Source of the DNA: Bryobacteraceae bacterium
Lineage (GTDB): Bacteria; Acidobacteriota; Terriglobia; Bryobacterales; Bryobacteraceae
DNA: 64,000 nt
Direction: 5' to 3'
Assembly (NCBI GenBank): GCA_026129905.1
Contig: JAHCHE010000009.1
Span: 124,001-188,000 of the forward strand
Under the pieces are notes generated by a model. The model saw only the letters and a list, made by a program, of their open reading frames with translations, had not been told where the DNA came from and searched no databases. A program made the translations under genes and the position numbers. Below are positions 1 to 7,076 of this stretch, one piece after another. Within the stretch, counting starts at the first letter, position 1. The number at the start of each line of letters is the position of its first letter.

Positions 1-38
1 CGGGACTGAAGCAGGGGGACAAAATCATCCTCCAGTAA
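1..38 (+). CDS. C-terminal end of an RND/HlyD-type periplasmic adaptor (partial)
   Basis: Only the last codons are inside the window: reading from base 3 gives GLKQGDKIILQ and a TAA stop at 36-38. An ending of the form G-L-K-x-G-D-x-V/I-I is common in periplasmic adaptor subunits of MacA/HlyD type, and the next genes are MacB-like permeases, so an adaptor is the natural partner. The identification rests on eleven residues plus context and is tentative. Confidence 0.45.
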   Translation, partial: GLKQGDKIILQ

Positions 39-50
39 GCCGGGTGGGCG

Positions 51-1307
51 ATGAGCGCTTGGGACCTCCTGGTTGACACCGTGCGCACGCTCTGGGCGCA
101 CAAGCTGCGCACGGCGCTCACCATGTTCGGCATCGCGTGGGGGATCGTTTCCATCACGCTGATGGTGGCCGCGGGCGAGGGTCTCCGCGTTGGGCAGGAG
201 AAGGTCGCCGAGCAGTTCGGCAAGAACATCATGATCGTCTTCGCGGGCCGGACCAGCATGCAGGCGGGCGGAATGCGGGCCGGCCGGGCGATCCGCTGGC
301 GCACCTGGGACTACCAACACGTGCAGCGCGAGGCGACCTCCTGCGAATTCGTGATTCCCGAACTCGGTAGCGGCGGCAAGGTCAAGAGCGACTTCAACAG
401 CGCGCTGCTGCAAGTAGTGGGATCGCTCCCCCCGTTCGCTCACATTCGCACCATCGACATCGCCGAGGGGCGGTTCTACAACTGGGGCGACGTCGAGCGC
501 GCCGAGCGCGTGGCGGTGCTGGGCAGCGATTCCTACACGCAACTGTTCGCCGGCCGGAAGGCGGTGGGCGAACAGATCCTGGTTCGCGGCGTACCGTTCA
601 CGGTGATCGGCGTCATGAAAGCGAAAGACCAGGACTCCAGCTACGACGGCCGGGACATCACCAAGGTATTCATCCCGTTCACGACCATGGCGCGCGACTT
701 TCCCCGGGAGCCGCCCTCGCCGCGCGACGCCATCGACCGGCTGATCGCCTCGCCGAAAAGCCTCGAGCTGCACGAGCGGTGCAAGTACGAAGTGCGCCGT
801 GCGCTGGGCCGGCTCCACAGCTTCGATCCCACGGACGAGGAAGCCGCGGGCATCTGGGACACGGTGGAGAATTCGAAGCAGTTCCGCACGATGACCGACG
901 GCATCAAGTACTTTCTCGGCGGCGTGGGGCTGATCACGCTGCTGCTCGGCGGGCTGGGCGTGATGAACGTCATGCTGGTGGCGGTGCGCGAACGCACGCA
1001 GGAGATCGGCGTACGAAAGGCGGTGGGCGCGACGTCGCGCGCCATACTCCGTTACTTCTTTCTGGAAACCATGATTGTGGTGCTGCTGAGCGGCGGCATC
1101 GGACTCGCAGTCGGCTTCGGCATCTGCGCCGCGGTGAACAGGCTGCCGATGCCCGCGTACTTCGCCGGGTTGCTGCCGACGTGGGGATCGGCCATGTTGT
1201 CGTTCCTGCTGCTCGGCCTCACCGCCATCCTGTCGGCGCTCTATCCGGCCAGCCGCGCCGCCGCCGTCGATCCGATTGTCGCGTTGCGGCACGAGCCGGG
1301 AAGCTGA
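51..1307 (+). CDS. MacB-like ABC transporter permease (first of two)
   Basis: 418 residues. The layout is that of a MacB-type permease without a fused ATPase: one N-terminal membrane segment (about residues 20-45), a long periplasmic domain (about 46-280) and three C-terminal membrane segments (about 285-405). The FtsX-family hallmark GVMNVMLVAVRERTQEIGVRK lies at the start of the C-terminal block, and the protein ends near the typical P-I-V-A-L-R. Such permeases move a transmembrane signal or export small molecules or lipoproteins with a separate ATPase and adaptor. It starts 12 nt after the preceding stop and is followed 12 nt later by a paralogue, so the two may form a heterodimer. The substrate cannot be told from sequence. 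Confidence 0.88.
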   Translation: MSAWDLLVDTVRTLWAHKLRTALTMFGIAWGIVSITLMVAAGEGLRVGQEKVAEQFGKNIMIVFAGRTSMQAGGMRAGRAIRWRTWDYQHVQREATSCEFVIPELGSGGKVKSDFNSALLQVVGSLPPFAHIRTIDIAEGRFYNWGDVERAERVAVLGSDSYTQLFAGRKAVGEQILVRGVPFTVIGVMKAKDQDSSYDGRDITKVFIPFTTMARDFPREPPSPRDAIDRLIASPKSLELHERCKYEVRRALGRLHSFDPTDEEAAGIWDTVENSKQFRTMTDGIKYFLGGVGLITLLLGGLGVMNVMLVAVRERTQEIGVRKAVGATSRAILRYFFLETMIVVLLSGGIGLAVGFGICAAVNRLPMPAYFAGLLPTWGSAMLSFLLLGLTAILSALYPASRAAAVDPIVALRHEPGS

Positions 1308-1319
1308 CGGAAGGCGCCG

Positions 1320-2573
1320 ATGCTGAAGGAGATCCTCAGGCAATCGTGGCAGGCGCTGATGCGCAGCCCGTCGCGCTCGCTCCTGACCATGCTGGGCATC
1401 GTCTGGGGCATCGTCGCCGTGGCGCTGCTGGTGGCGTACGGCTCCAGCTTCCGCTCCGTACTGGTCGCCGCGTTCGATGCATTCGGCCAGAGCGTGGTGA
1501 TCTGCTGGCCGGGCCAGACCAGCGAGCAGGCCGGAGGCGAACGAGCCGGCCGTCCGGTGCGGTTCGAGCAGGCCGACGTGGCGGCCATCCTAAACGAGGT
1601 TCCCCTGGTCAAGTACGCGTGCCTGGAAACAGTGCAATGGAAATCGATAACGTACCAGGACCGGCTTACCAACAACCCGGTGCGCGGCGTCTGTCCCGAG
1701 TACGGCGAGATGCGCAACGAGGTTCCGTCCAACGGGCGCTGGATCACCGCCGAAGACATGATCGAGCGGCGGCGGGTGGTATTCCTGGGCAACGCCGTCA
1801 AGAAGAAACTCTTCAGCGGCCGGCAAGCGATCGGCGAAACGGTGACGATCGCGGGCATGCGGTTCACGGTAATCGGCGAAATGGACAAGAAGATCCAGAT
1901 GAGCAACTACTTCAACAGCGACGACGAGTCGGTCTGGATCCCGTATTCCGCCGCCGGCGACTTGTGGAACAACCGGTACGGTTCGGTGCTGGTGTTCGAG
2001 ACGGCGTATCCCAAGCTGGAGCAGGCCGCCATCCGCCAGGCGCGGGCGGCCATCGCCAAGCGGCAGAACTTCTCGCCCACCGACGAGCGGGCCTTTCAGG
2101 CGTTCGGCCGGGAACAGTTCCGGCCGGTGATCGACGGCATCACCATCGGGTTGCAGACGCTGCTGTTGTTCATCGGCATCCTGACGCTCGGCATCGGCGG
2201 CGTCGGCGTGATGAACATCATGCTGGTGTCAGTAGACGAGCGCATCCGCGAAATCGGATTACGCCGGGCGCTGGGCGCGAAGAAGTGGCACATCCGCGCG
2301 CAGTTTCTGAGCGAGGCGCTGGTAATCACGCTCGCGGGCGGGGCGGCGGGCGTGGCGCTGGCGCACCTGCTGTCGATGGCCATCGGAACCCTGCCGTTGC
2401 TCGGACCGCTTTACGAGGATACCTCCGGGCGCGCCGACATCCACCTGGTCATCTCGCCGGAAACGCTGGCTGTCACCATCGCCGTGCTGGTTCTGGTCGG
2501 GACGCTGAGCGGCCTTGCGCCGGCGCTGCGGGCCTCGCGGCTGGATCCGGCGCAGGCGCTGCGGTACGAGTAG
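1320..2573 (+). CDS. MacB-like ABC transporter permease (second of two)
   Basis: 417 residues, with the same architecture as the upstream gene: membrane segment near residues 20-45, a periplasmic domain, then a three-segment FtsX core containing GVGVMNIMLVSVDERIREIG. It ends in the family-typical D-P-A-Q-A-L-R-Y-E. The ATG lies 12 nt behind the first permease, so the two are probably co-transcribed and translated in equal amounts. The ATPase partner is not in the window and probably lies upstream with the adaptor. Nothing indicates the cargo. Confidence 0.88.
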   Translation: MLKEILRQSWQALMRSPSRSLLTMLGIVWGIVAVALLVAYGSSFRSVLVAAFDAFGQSVVICWPGQTSEQAGGERAGRPVRFEQADVAAILNEVPLVKYACLETVQWKSITYQDRLTNNPVRGVCPEYGEMRNEVPSNGRWITAEDMIERRRVVFLGNAVKKKLFSGRQAIGETVTIAGMRFTVIGEMDKKIQMSNYFNSDDESVWIPYSAAGDLWNNRYGSVLVFETAYPKLEQAAIRQARAAIAKRQNFSPTDERAFQAFGREQFRPVIDGITIGLQTLLLFIGILTLGIGGVGVMNIMLVSVDERIREIGLRRALGAKKWHIRAQFLSEALVITLAGGAAGVALAHLLSMAIGTLPLLGPLYEDTSGRADIHLVISPETLAVTIAVLVLVGTLSGLAPALRASRLDPAQALRYE

Positions 2574-2615
2574 CGGCTGCCGCCGGAGCGTACACCGATA
2601 GCCGCAGCAGAGCCC

Positions 2616-3007
2616 TTATCCGCCGGTAAGCAGAAAGTGAGCCGACAGAGCGTTGCTCAGCGCGTGCGCGGCGATGGGAGCGACGAGAGCGCCGGTTCGC
2701 CGGTAGAGCCAGGCGAGCGCGACTCCCACGCCAAAGTACAGCGGCATCATCGCGAACATCGGAATGTGGGATACCGCGAACAGCGCGGCCGTGAACAGCA
2801 TACCGAACCGGACGGAACCTCCGTACAGGAACGAACCAAACATGCACCCCCGGAAAGCTCCTCGGCGGACGGCGCGAGCAGCGCGATTTGCGAAATTGCG
2901 ACGGCAAAGAGCCACCCGCCACCGCATCTGGCTGACGACGCTCGATCCTGGATCATGGCGGAAGCCTCCGTGGAGGTCTGTCGCGAATGACCGACCGCCT
3001 TGGACAA
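2616..3007 (-). pseudogene. CPBP-family intramembrane protease remnant, frameshifted at the catalytic motif
   Basis: Read leftward, one frame gives hydrophobic sequence ending in APSAEELS (codons around 2858-2880). The next frame continues RGCMFGSFLYGGS and then a membrane-rich tail with SHIPMF and AHALSNAL, which match the EExxxR and later His/Asn motifs of CPBP (Abi) membrane proteases. Restoring one base at about 2857 would give AEELFRGCMF, the intact active-site motif. The usual membrane segments before the motif are not recognisable. I read this as a decayed gene, although a single-base assembly error could explain the frameshift alone. Confidence 0.65.
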
Positions 3008-3327
3008 GAGTACGAGACCAGTATTTCAAAACGCTGCGGCGGTACCAGTCGGGCACTTCCGTTTTCGGCCCGGGTTGGCAGATGCGGTGGATGGCGGCCA
3101 GCAACAGATAGTGCGCCGTGGAAGGACCGGAACGCGGCTTCGGCCAGGAAGACTGGAGCGCTTCCCAAGCTCCGGACTGGTGGGCAGCCACCCACAGGGC
3201 GCCGGGCAGGGGCGATCGTTCCGGCGGGCCACGGGCCGAGACCACGATTATAGCTGCTGCTGAAGCTCGCGCGCGCGAGGGTACGCGCCGCTCATGCTAC
3301 GATCCCATCATCGACTCGCTTTGTGCC

Positions 3328-3465
3328 ATGAAGATCAGCGACATCCGGGCGACGACCGTCTCCGCGCCCCTGGAAGCTCCGCTGCGCCCCGGCTGGACTC
3401 CCCTGGTTCCGAATGACCGCTGGGCGGACCCGAACGACGAGGGCTGCCCGGAGATCCCGGCATGA
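3328..3465 (+). pseudogene. N-terminal fragment of a mandelate racemase/muconate lactonizing enzyme family protein
   Basis: The first 20 or so residues, [20 protein letters not shown], match the N-terminal capping-domain start of enolase-superfamily sugar-acid dehydratases. The frame stops after only 45 residues where the family needs about 370-400, and no barrel sequence follows. The stop overlaps the ATG of the next fragment (ATGA at 3462-3465). This may be the junction left by a deletion that fused two neighbouring sugar-acid genes. The identity relies on a short match. Confidence 0.5.
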
Positions 3466-3788
3466 GACGCGCCGTTGTGCTCCTGCTCGCCGCGACGGCC
3501 TGCGGAGTGCGCGCCGAGACCAGATATGAAGCCTGGGCTCCGGTACGCGCCGCTCGATGACGCCGCGGCCGCCTGCTACCGCAGCCTGCCCGCCGCCGTT
3601 GTCGTCCTGGCCAGGTCCAAAGTCGCCGGCGCGCCGCAACAGGAGCTGATCCGCGGCATCCGAGGCATGCTGGGACGAACGCTGCGAGGGGAGGCCGAAC
3701 TGCCGCGCGAACCGGCCACGGTCCCGAGCGCGCCGCCCTGGATTACGTGGAGATCGAGCCGCGGGACGCGCCGAACGCGGACCGGTGA
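3462..3788 (+). pseudogene. alpha-glucuronidase (GH67)-like N-terminal remnant, frameshifted and truncated
   Basis: ATG at 3462 opens a signal peptide (RRAVVLLLAATACGVRA) followed by ETRYEAW. In that frame translation stops at 3560. Shifting frame at the GGG run near 3537 continues LRYAPLDDAAAACYRSLPA and then QELIRGIRGMLGR, which resembles the N-terminal domain of GH67 alpha-glucuronidases. After about 90 residues the similarity ends, and a last frame reads ALDYVEIEPRDAPNADR to a TGA at 3786-3788, perhaps the far C-terminus. It therefore looks like a gene with one inserted base and a large internal deletion. The family name is by recall of the family, not by alignment. Confidence 0.5.
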
Positions 3789-3802
3789 GGGCTGTTTCCG
3801 CT

Positions 3803-5167
3803 TCAGCAGCGCAGCGCGTATTCGGCGGCTTCCCGCATCAGCGCGAGCGCGCGCAGTATGGCGGCGGTCTCCTCGTACCCGTAGGAAAGGCGCAACTGGC
3901 GGCGCCCGACGGCGACCAGGTCGCCCGTCGGATGAACGCAATATTCGCCTGGGACATAAATCACGCGTGGACGCGGATCGCCCGGCGGTCCGTCCACGGC
4001 GGGGTCGCCGGTCGTGCGGGTGAGGAAGCGGAAGAACGGCGAGTCCGCATGGGTCTCGACACGGTCGAAGGTGAGGTAGAAATAGAAGCCGGCGCTGCCG
4101 CCGACCGAGGAGCGCAGGTACGGTCCGAGGATCTCGTGGATGCCGGCGCGCAGCGCGAGGGCCTTCTCGCGGTACCCGGCGTTCACGCGCTCAAGCTGCC
4201 CGTCGATGTGGCGATCAAGCATGTAGCTGGCCATCTCCTGCGCGAACAGCGAAGCGCTGAAGCCGGCGTCGCTGGTCTTCTGAACCATGGCGTTCATCAG
4301 CGGTCCGCGGGGGCCAAGCAGATAGCCAGCGCGCAAGGCGGGGGCCAGCACCTTGGAGAGCGTCCCGATTTCATAGACGATGTCCAGTTCGTCGTCCGGC
4401 ATCGCGGACTGGAACCGCTCGGCGGCCGGGTCGTGCAGGAGGAACTCGTAGGCCTGGTCGAAAAAGATCGGGATCCGGCGGCCCGCGCGCCGGCAAATGC
4501 CTGCTACGAACTCGACGAGCGCGCGCCGGCGGCAGTTCGACAGGATCGCGCACGAGGGATTGTTGACGGTGACGATATAGAGAAAAGAGAGGCGTTCGAG
4601 GCCGCGGCCTAACGCCTCGAGCTTCCGGGCGAGCGCGTCGAGTTGAATCCCCTCGGCGTCCTCCGGCGCGGCCACGATTTCGAGGCCCCGGCGGTGCAGC
4701 GAGTTTGCGTAGACGTAGTAGACCGGGTCCGCCGTCACGACAATGCCCGGAGCGAGAATCTCCGCAATGCCGTCGAGGATGCTGGTGGCGCCACAGGGGC
4801 CGATCATCAGCCGCTTTCGATCGAGCGCGGCCCGGTCGAGGCGGCCCGTGCGGACCAGGAAGTCGCCGATGGAGCGGATGAGGTTGGGCGAGCCCTCCGG
4901 TCCGCCGTAGTTGAACGCCTGCCGGTACCTGACGCAATCGCCGATAACGGCGCGGAGCGCTTCTTCGAGTTGGGGGATGGGGATGGTCCGCTCGTTGATG
5001 TAGCCGACGCCGAGGTTGACGTCGACGCCGTCACGGAAATCGCGCGCGAAGGAGGCCATCATGCGATTCACCGGCGAAGGTTCGGTGGAGGCCCCGCCGT
5101 AACGGGAGAAACGGACTTGGTTAAGCCCGGCGGCGGGCGCGGTTTGAAGGGAAGATGTGACGCTCAT
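3803..5167 (-). CDS. PLP-dependent aminotransferase, class I/II (2-aminoadipate/MocR-domain-like)
   Basis: About 454 residues from the ATG at 5167; a GTG at 5182 would add five. The fold-type I landmarks are present in order: NYGGPEGSPNLIRSIGDFL, GPCGATSILDG in the cofactor loop, NNPSCAILS for the N-P pair, IFFDQAYEFL with the Asp that binds the pyridine nitrogen, GTLSKVLAPALRAGYL with the Schiff-base Lys, and RLSYGYEE with the carboxylate-binding Arg. It lacks the N-terminal GntR domain of MocR regulators, so it should be an enzyme. Substrate is unknown. It is divergent from the YkgJ-type gene to its right. Confidence 0.85.
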   Translation of the reverse strand: MSVTSSLQTAPAAGLNQVRFSRYGGASTEPSPVNRMMASFARDFRDGVDVNLGVGYINERTIPIPQLEEALRAVIGDCVRYRQAFNYGGPEGSPNLIRSIGDFLVRTGRLDRAALDRKRLMIGPCGATSILDGIAEILAPGIVVTADPVYYVYANSLHRRGLEIVAAPEDAEGIQLDALARKLEALGRGLERLSFLYIVTVNNPSCAILSNCRRRALVEFVAGICRRAGRRIPIFFDQAYEFLLHDPAAERFQSAMPDDELDIVYEIGTLSKVLAPALRAGYLLGPRGPLMNAMVQKTSDAGFSASLFAQEMASYMLDRHIDGQLERVNAGYREKALALRAGIHEILGPYLRSSVGGSAGFYFYLTFDRVETHADSPFFRFLTRTTGDPAVDGPPGDPRPRVIYVPGEYCVHPTGDLVAVGRRQLRLSYGYEETAAILRALALMREAAEYALRC

Positions 5168-5278
5168 GACGCTGGCGCCCACATACTACTGCGCGGATCG
5201 CCGCGGTTTCAACCCCGCGGAGCCGAGGGAGCAGAGCGGCTGCGGCCCGCTGGCCCCGCGGTCGCCTATGATGGGTCC

Positions 5279-5692
5279 GTGGAGGGGCTGCGCTTTGCTT
5301 GTGTGCCGGGCTGCACAAACTGCTGCAACGCGCGAGGCTTCGTCTATCTGACCGAAGCCGACCTCCAGCGCGCCGCGGCCTTCGTCGGCCTGAGCGCCGG
5401 AGAATTCGAGGCCCGCTACGTCTACCGCACGCGGCGGCGACTGCGGCTGCGCAAGCCGAGGGGCTCGCAGTGCCACTTCCTGGAAAGCGGCGGCTGCCGC
5501 ATCCACCCGGCGAAACCCACCCAATGCCGGCTGTTTCCCTTCTGGCCCGAGCTGGTTGAGAACCGTAAGGCTTGGGCGACGGCGGCGCGCAACTGCCCAG
5601 GCATCGGCGCCGGACCGCTAGTGCAGATCGGCTCGGCGGTCGAAATCGCCAGCGAGATGCGAACGGCCTATCCCGGGATGTACGACGGATAA
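5279..5692 (+). CDS. YkgJ-type cysteine-cluster protein
   Basis: 137 residues from a GTG at 5279; no in-frame ATG gives a better start. Cysteines cluster as CVPGCTNCC at residues 8-16, CHFLESGGCRIHPAKPTQCR in the middle and ARNCPG near the end. This is the spacing of the CxxxCxxCC family (YkgJ/UPF0153), thought to bind a metal or Fe-S/zinc cluster; the cellular role is not established. It stands alone between the divergent aminotransferase and the flagellar operon. Confidence 0.75.
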   Translation: MEGLRFACVPGCTNCCNARGFVYLTEADLQRAAAFVGLSAGEFEARYVYRTRRRLRLRKPRGSQCHFLESGGCRIHPAKPTQCRLFPFWPELVENRKAWATAARNCPGIGAGPLVQIGSAVEIASEMRTAYPGMYDG

Positions 5693-5839
5693 CCCGCGCT
5701 CCCGGCAATCCCTCCGCGACGGCCTCGAATGGTCCGGAATGGCGGGTCGGTGCGCGCTCCGAGCGACAAATTGGCGTCGAATGACGATGATTTGGCGACG
5801 GGAGACTCTGTTTGACCCAGAAAAAACAGGGGTTCGGCT

Positions 5840-5855
5840 TGGCACGGCGGGTGCT
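5840..5855 (+). promoter_or_regulatory. sigma-54-type promoter of the flagellar operon (candidate)
   Basis: TGGCACGGCGGGTGCT has the -24 GG (5841-5842) and -12 GC (5853-5854) at the exact sigma-54 spacing, with the full TGGCAC half-site. The expected transcription start, about 12 nt past the GC, is near 5865-5866, only three or four bases before the flgB ATG at 5869. This would give a nearly leaderless mRNA. Sigma-54 control of early or middle flagellar genes is well known in other phyla. Confidence 0.6.
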
Positions 5856-5868
5856 GTTCCGTTGACGC

Positions 5869-6204
5869 ATGGTGGATGGAATCGGAACGCGACTCGAACA
5901 TTACCTCGATTTGCTGGCGGCGCGGCAGCGTCTGGTGGCGGCGAACATCGCCAACGCGAACACTCCGGGCTATCGCGCCAAGGACATCGACTTTCAGCGC
6001 GAGTACGCCAGTCTGATCCAGGGCGGCAGTCCGCAAGTGATCGAACCCGAGGACCTGAAAGGGAAGAACGACGGCAACAACGTCAGCCTCGATCGTGAGG
6101 CGCGCCTGCTGGCCGAGAACGCCATCCGGTTCGGCGCCGCCTCGAATCTGATGCGCGCGAAGATCCGGGAGCTCCGCCTGGCGATCAAGGAAGGGAATGC
6201 ATGA
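5869..6204 (+). CDS. flgB: flagellar basal-body rod protein FlgB
   Basis: 111 residues, slightly shorter than typical (about 130). The N-terminal rod signature is clear: ARQRLVAANIANANTPGYRA at residues 18-37, which aligns with the conserved N-x-A-N-x-x-T-P-G-Y of rod and hook proteins. FlgB forms the proximal rod that joins the MS ring via FliE. No strong Shine-Dalgarno sequence is seen, consistent with the very short leader predicted by the sigma-54 site just upstream. It overlaps flgC by four bases (ATGA). Confidence 0.9.
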   Translation: MVDGIGTRLEHYLDLLAARQRLVAANIANANTPGYRAKDIDFQREYASLIQGGSPQVIEPEDLKGKNDGNNVSLDREARLLAENAIRFGAASNLMRAKIRELRLAIKEGNA

Positions 6205-6638
6205 GCTTGTTTTCACTGCTATCGGTGAGCGCTTCCGGCATGGCGGCGCAGCGGGCGCGGGCGGAAGTGCTGGTGGAGAATCTGGCCAACGCGGAGACCA
6301 CCCGGACGCCGGAGGGCGGTCCTTACCGGCGCAAGGACGTGGTGTTCACCGCCGAGCGGCCGGGACAGCCCTTCAACTCCGTGTTCCGGGCGGAGTTGGA
6401 CGCGGCGCCGCTGGGGGTCGCGGTTTCGGAAGTAGTTGAGGACACGAGGGAACCCGAGAAGAGGTACATGCCGGGACACCCTGATGCGGACGCGGCGGGC
6501 TATGTCGCGTTCCCGCGCGTGAACCCGGCGGAGGACATGGTAGACCTGATGGGCGCCAGCCGCGGCTATCAGGCGAACGTGGCGGCGATGTCGGCTGTCA
6601 AGGACATGATCCACCGGGCAATCGATTTACTCCGATGA
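6201..6638 (+). CDS. flgC: flagellar basal-body rod protein FlgC
   Basis: 145 residues, normal for the family. The N-terminus SVSASGMAAQRARAEVLVEN plus LANAETTRTPEGGPYRRKDV matches FlgC, and the C-terminus holds the coiled-coil partner helix (YQANVAAMSAVKDMIHRAID). FlgC builds the proximal rod together with FlgB and FlgF. Its start lies inside the flgB stop, so translation is coupled. Confidence 0.93.
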   Translation: MSLFSLLSVSASGMAAQRARAEVLVENLANAETTRTPEGGPYRRKDVVFTAERPGQPFNSVFRAELDAAPLGVAVSEVVEDTREPEKRYMPGHPDADAAGYVAFPRVNPAEDMVDLMGASRGYQANVAAMSAVKDMIHRAIDLLR

Positions 6639-6670
6639 ATCACAGGTACTGGTACTGGAGGTTTTGATGT

Positions 6671-6976
6671 ATGCCGCCGATTAATGGGCTTGGGTCTTCC
6701 GTAGGGCCGGCGCTGATCCGGCCCCCCGAAGTTGCCGGCGAGCCGGGCGCCAGAGCCCTCGCGTTTCGGGACGCCTTGTCGGAGGCCATCGGGCAGGTGG
6801 AAGGCTTCCGGCTGGAAGCCGACGCGAAAGTGGGGAAGTTCCTGGCCGGCGAAGGCGAGGATTTGCACACGGTGGCGCTGGCGACGCAGCGAGCGGAGCT
6901 GGCGTTTGAGCTTTTTCTGCAAGTGCGGAACAAGGTGGTTTCGGCTTACCAGGAAGTGATGCGCATGCAGGTGTGA
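6671..6976 (+). CDS. fliE: flagellar hook-basal body complex protein FliE
   Basis: 101 residues, family-typical length. The C-terminal half reads VALATQRAELAFELFLQVRN followed by KVVSAYQEVMRMQV, the conserved FliE ending (K-x-x-x-A-Y-Q-E-I-M-x-M-Q-V). A GGAGG at 6657-6661 gives a good ribosome site nine bases before the ATG. FliE is the junction protein between the FliF ring and the rod and is one of the first exported rod subunits. It sits between flgBC and fliF, the usual order. Confidence 0.93.
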   Translation: MPPINGLGSSVGPALIRPPEVAGEPGARALAFRDALSEAIGQVEGFRLEADAKVGKFLAGEGEDLHTVALATQRAELAFELFLQVRNKVVSAYQEVMRMQV

Positions 6977-7076
6977 TCGAGGAAGATCCGGACCCGGAGC
7001 GCGCTGAACCCTGGCGCGGCGCAAATCGAGGATTGAAGCGGCTGACGCCGGTCGCGCCCGCTGGCGCGCAATTGCC

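Noticed and set aside
779-2629. Plus-strand open frame of about 616 codons
   Set aside because: It is a shifted frame across the two MacB-like permeases and contains only Arg/Gly/Ala-rich sequence.
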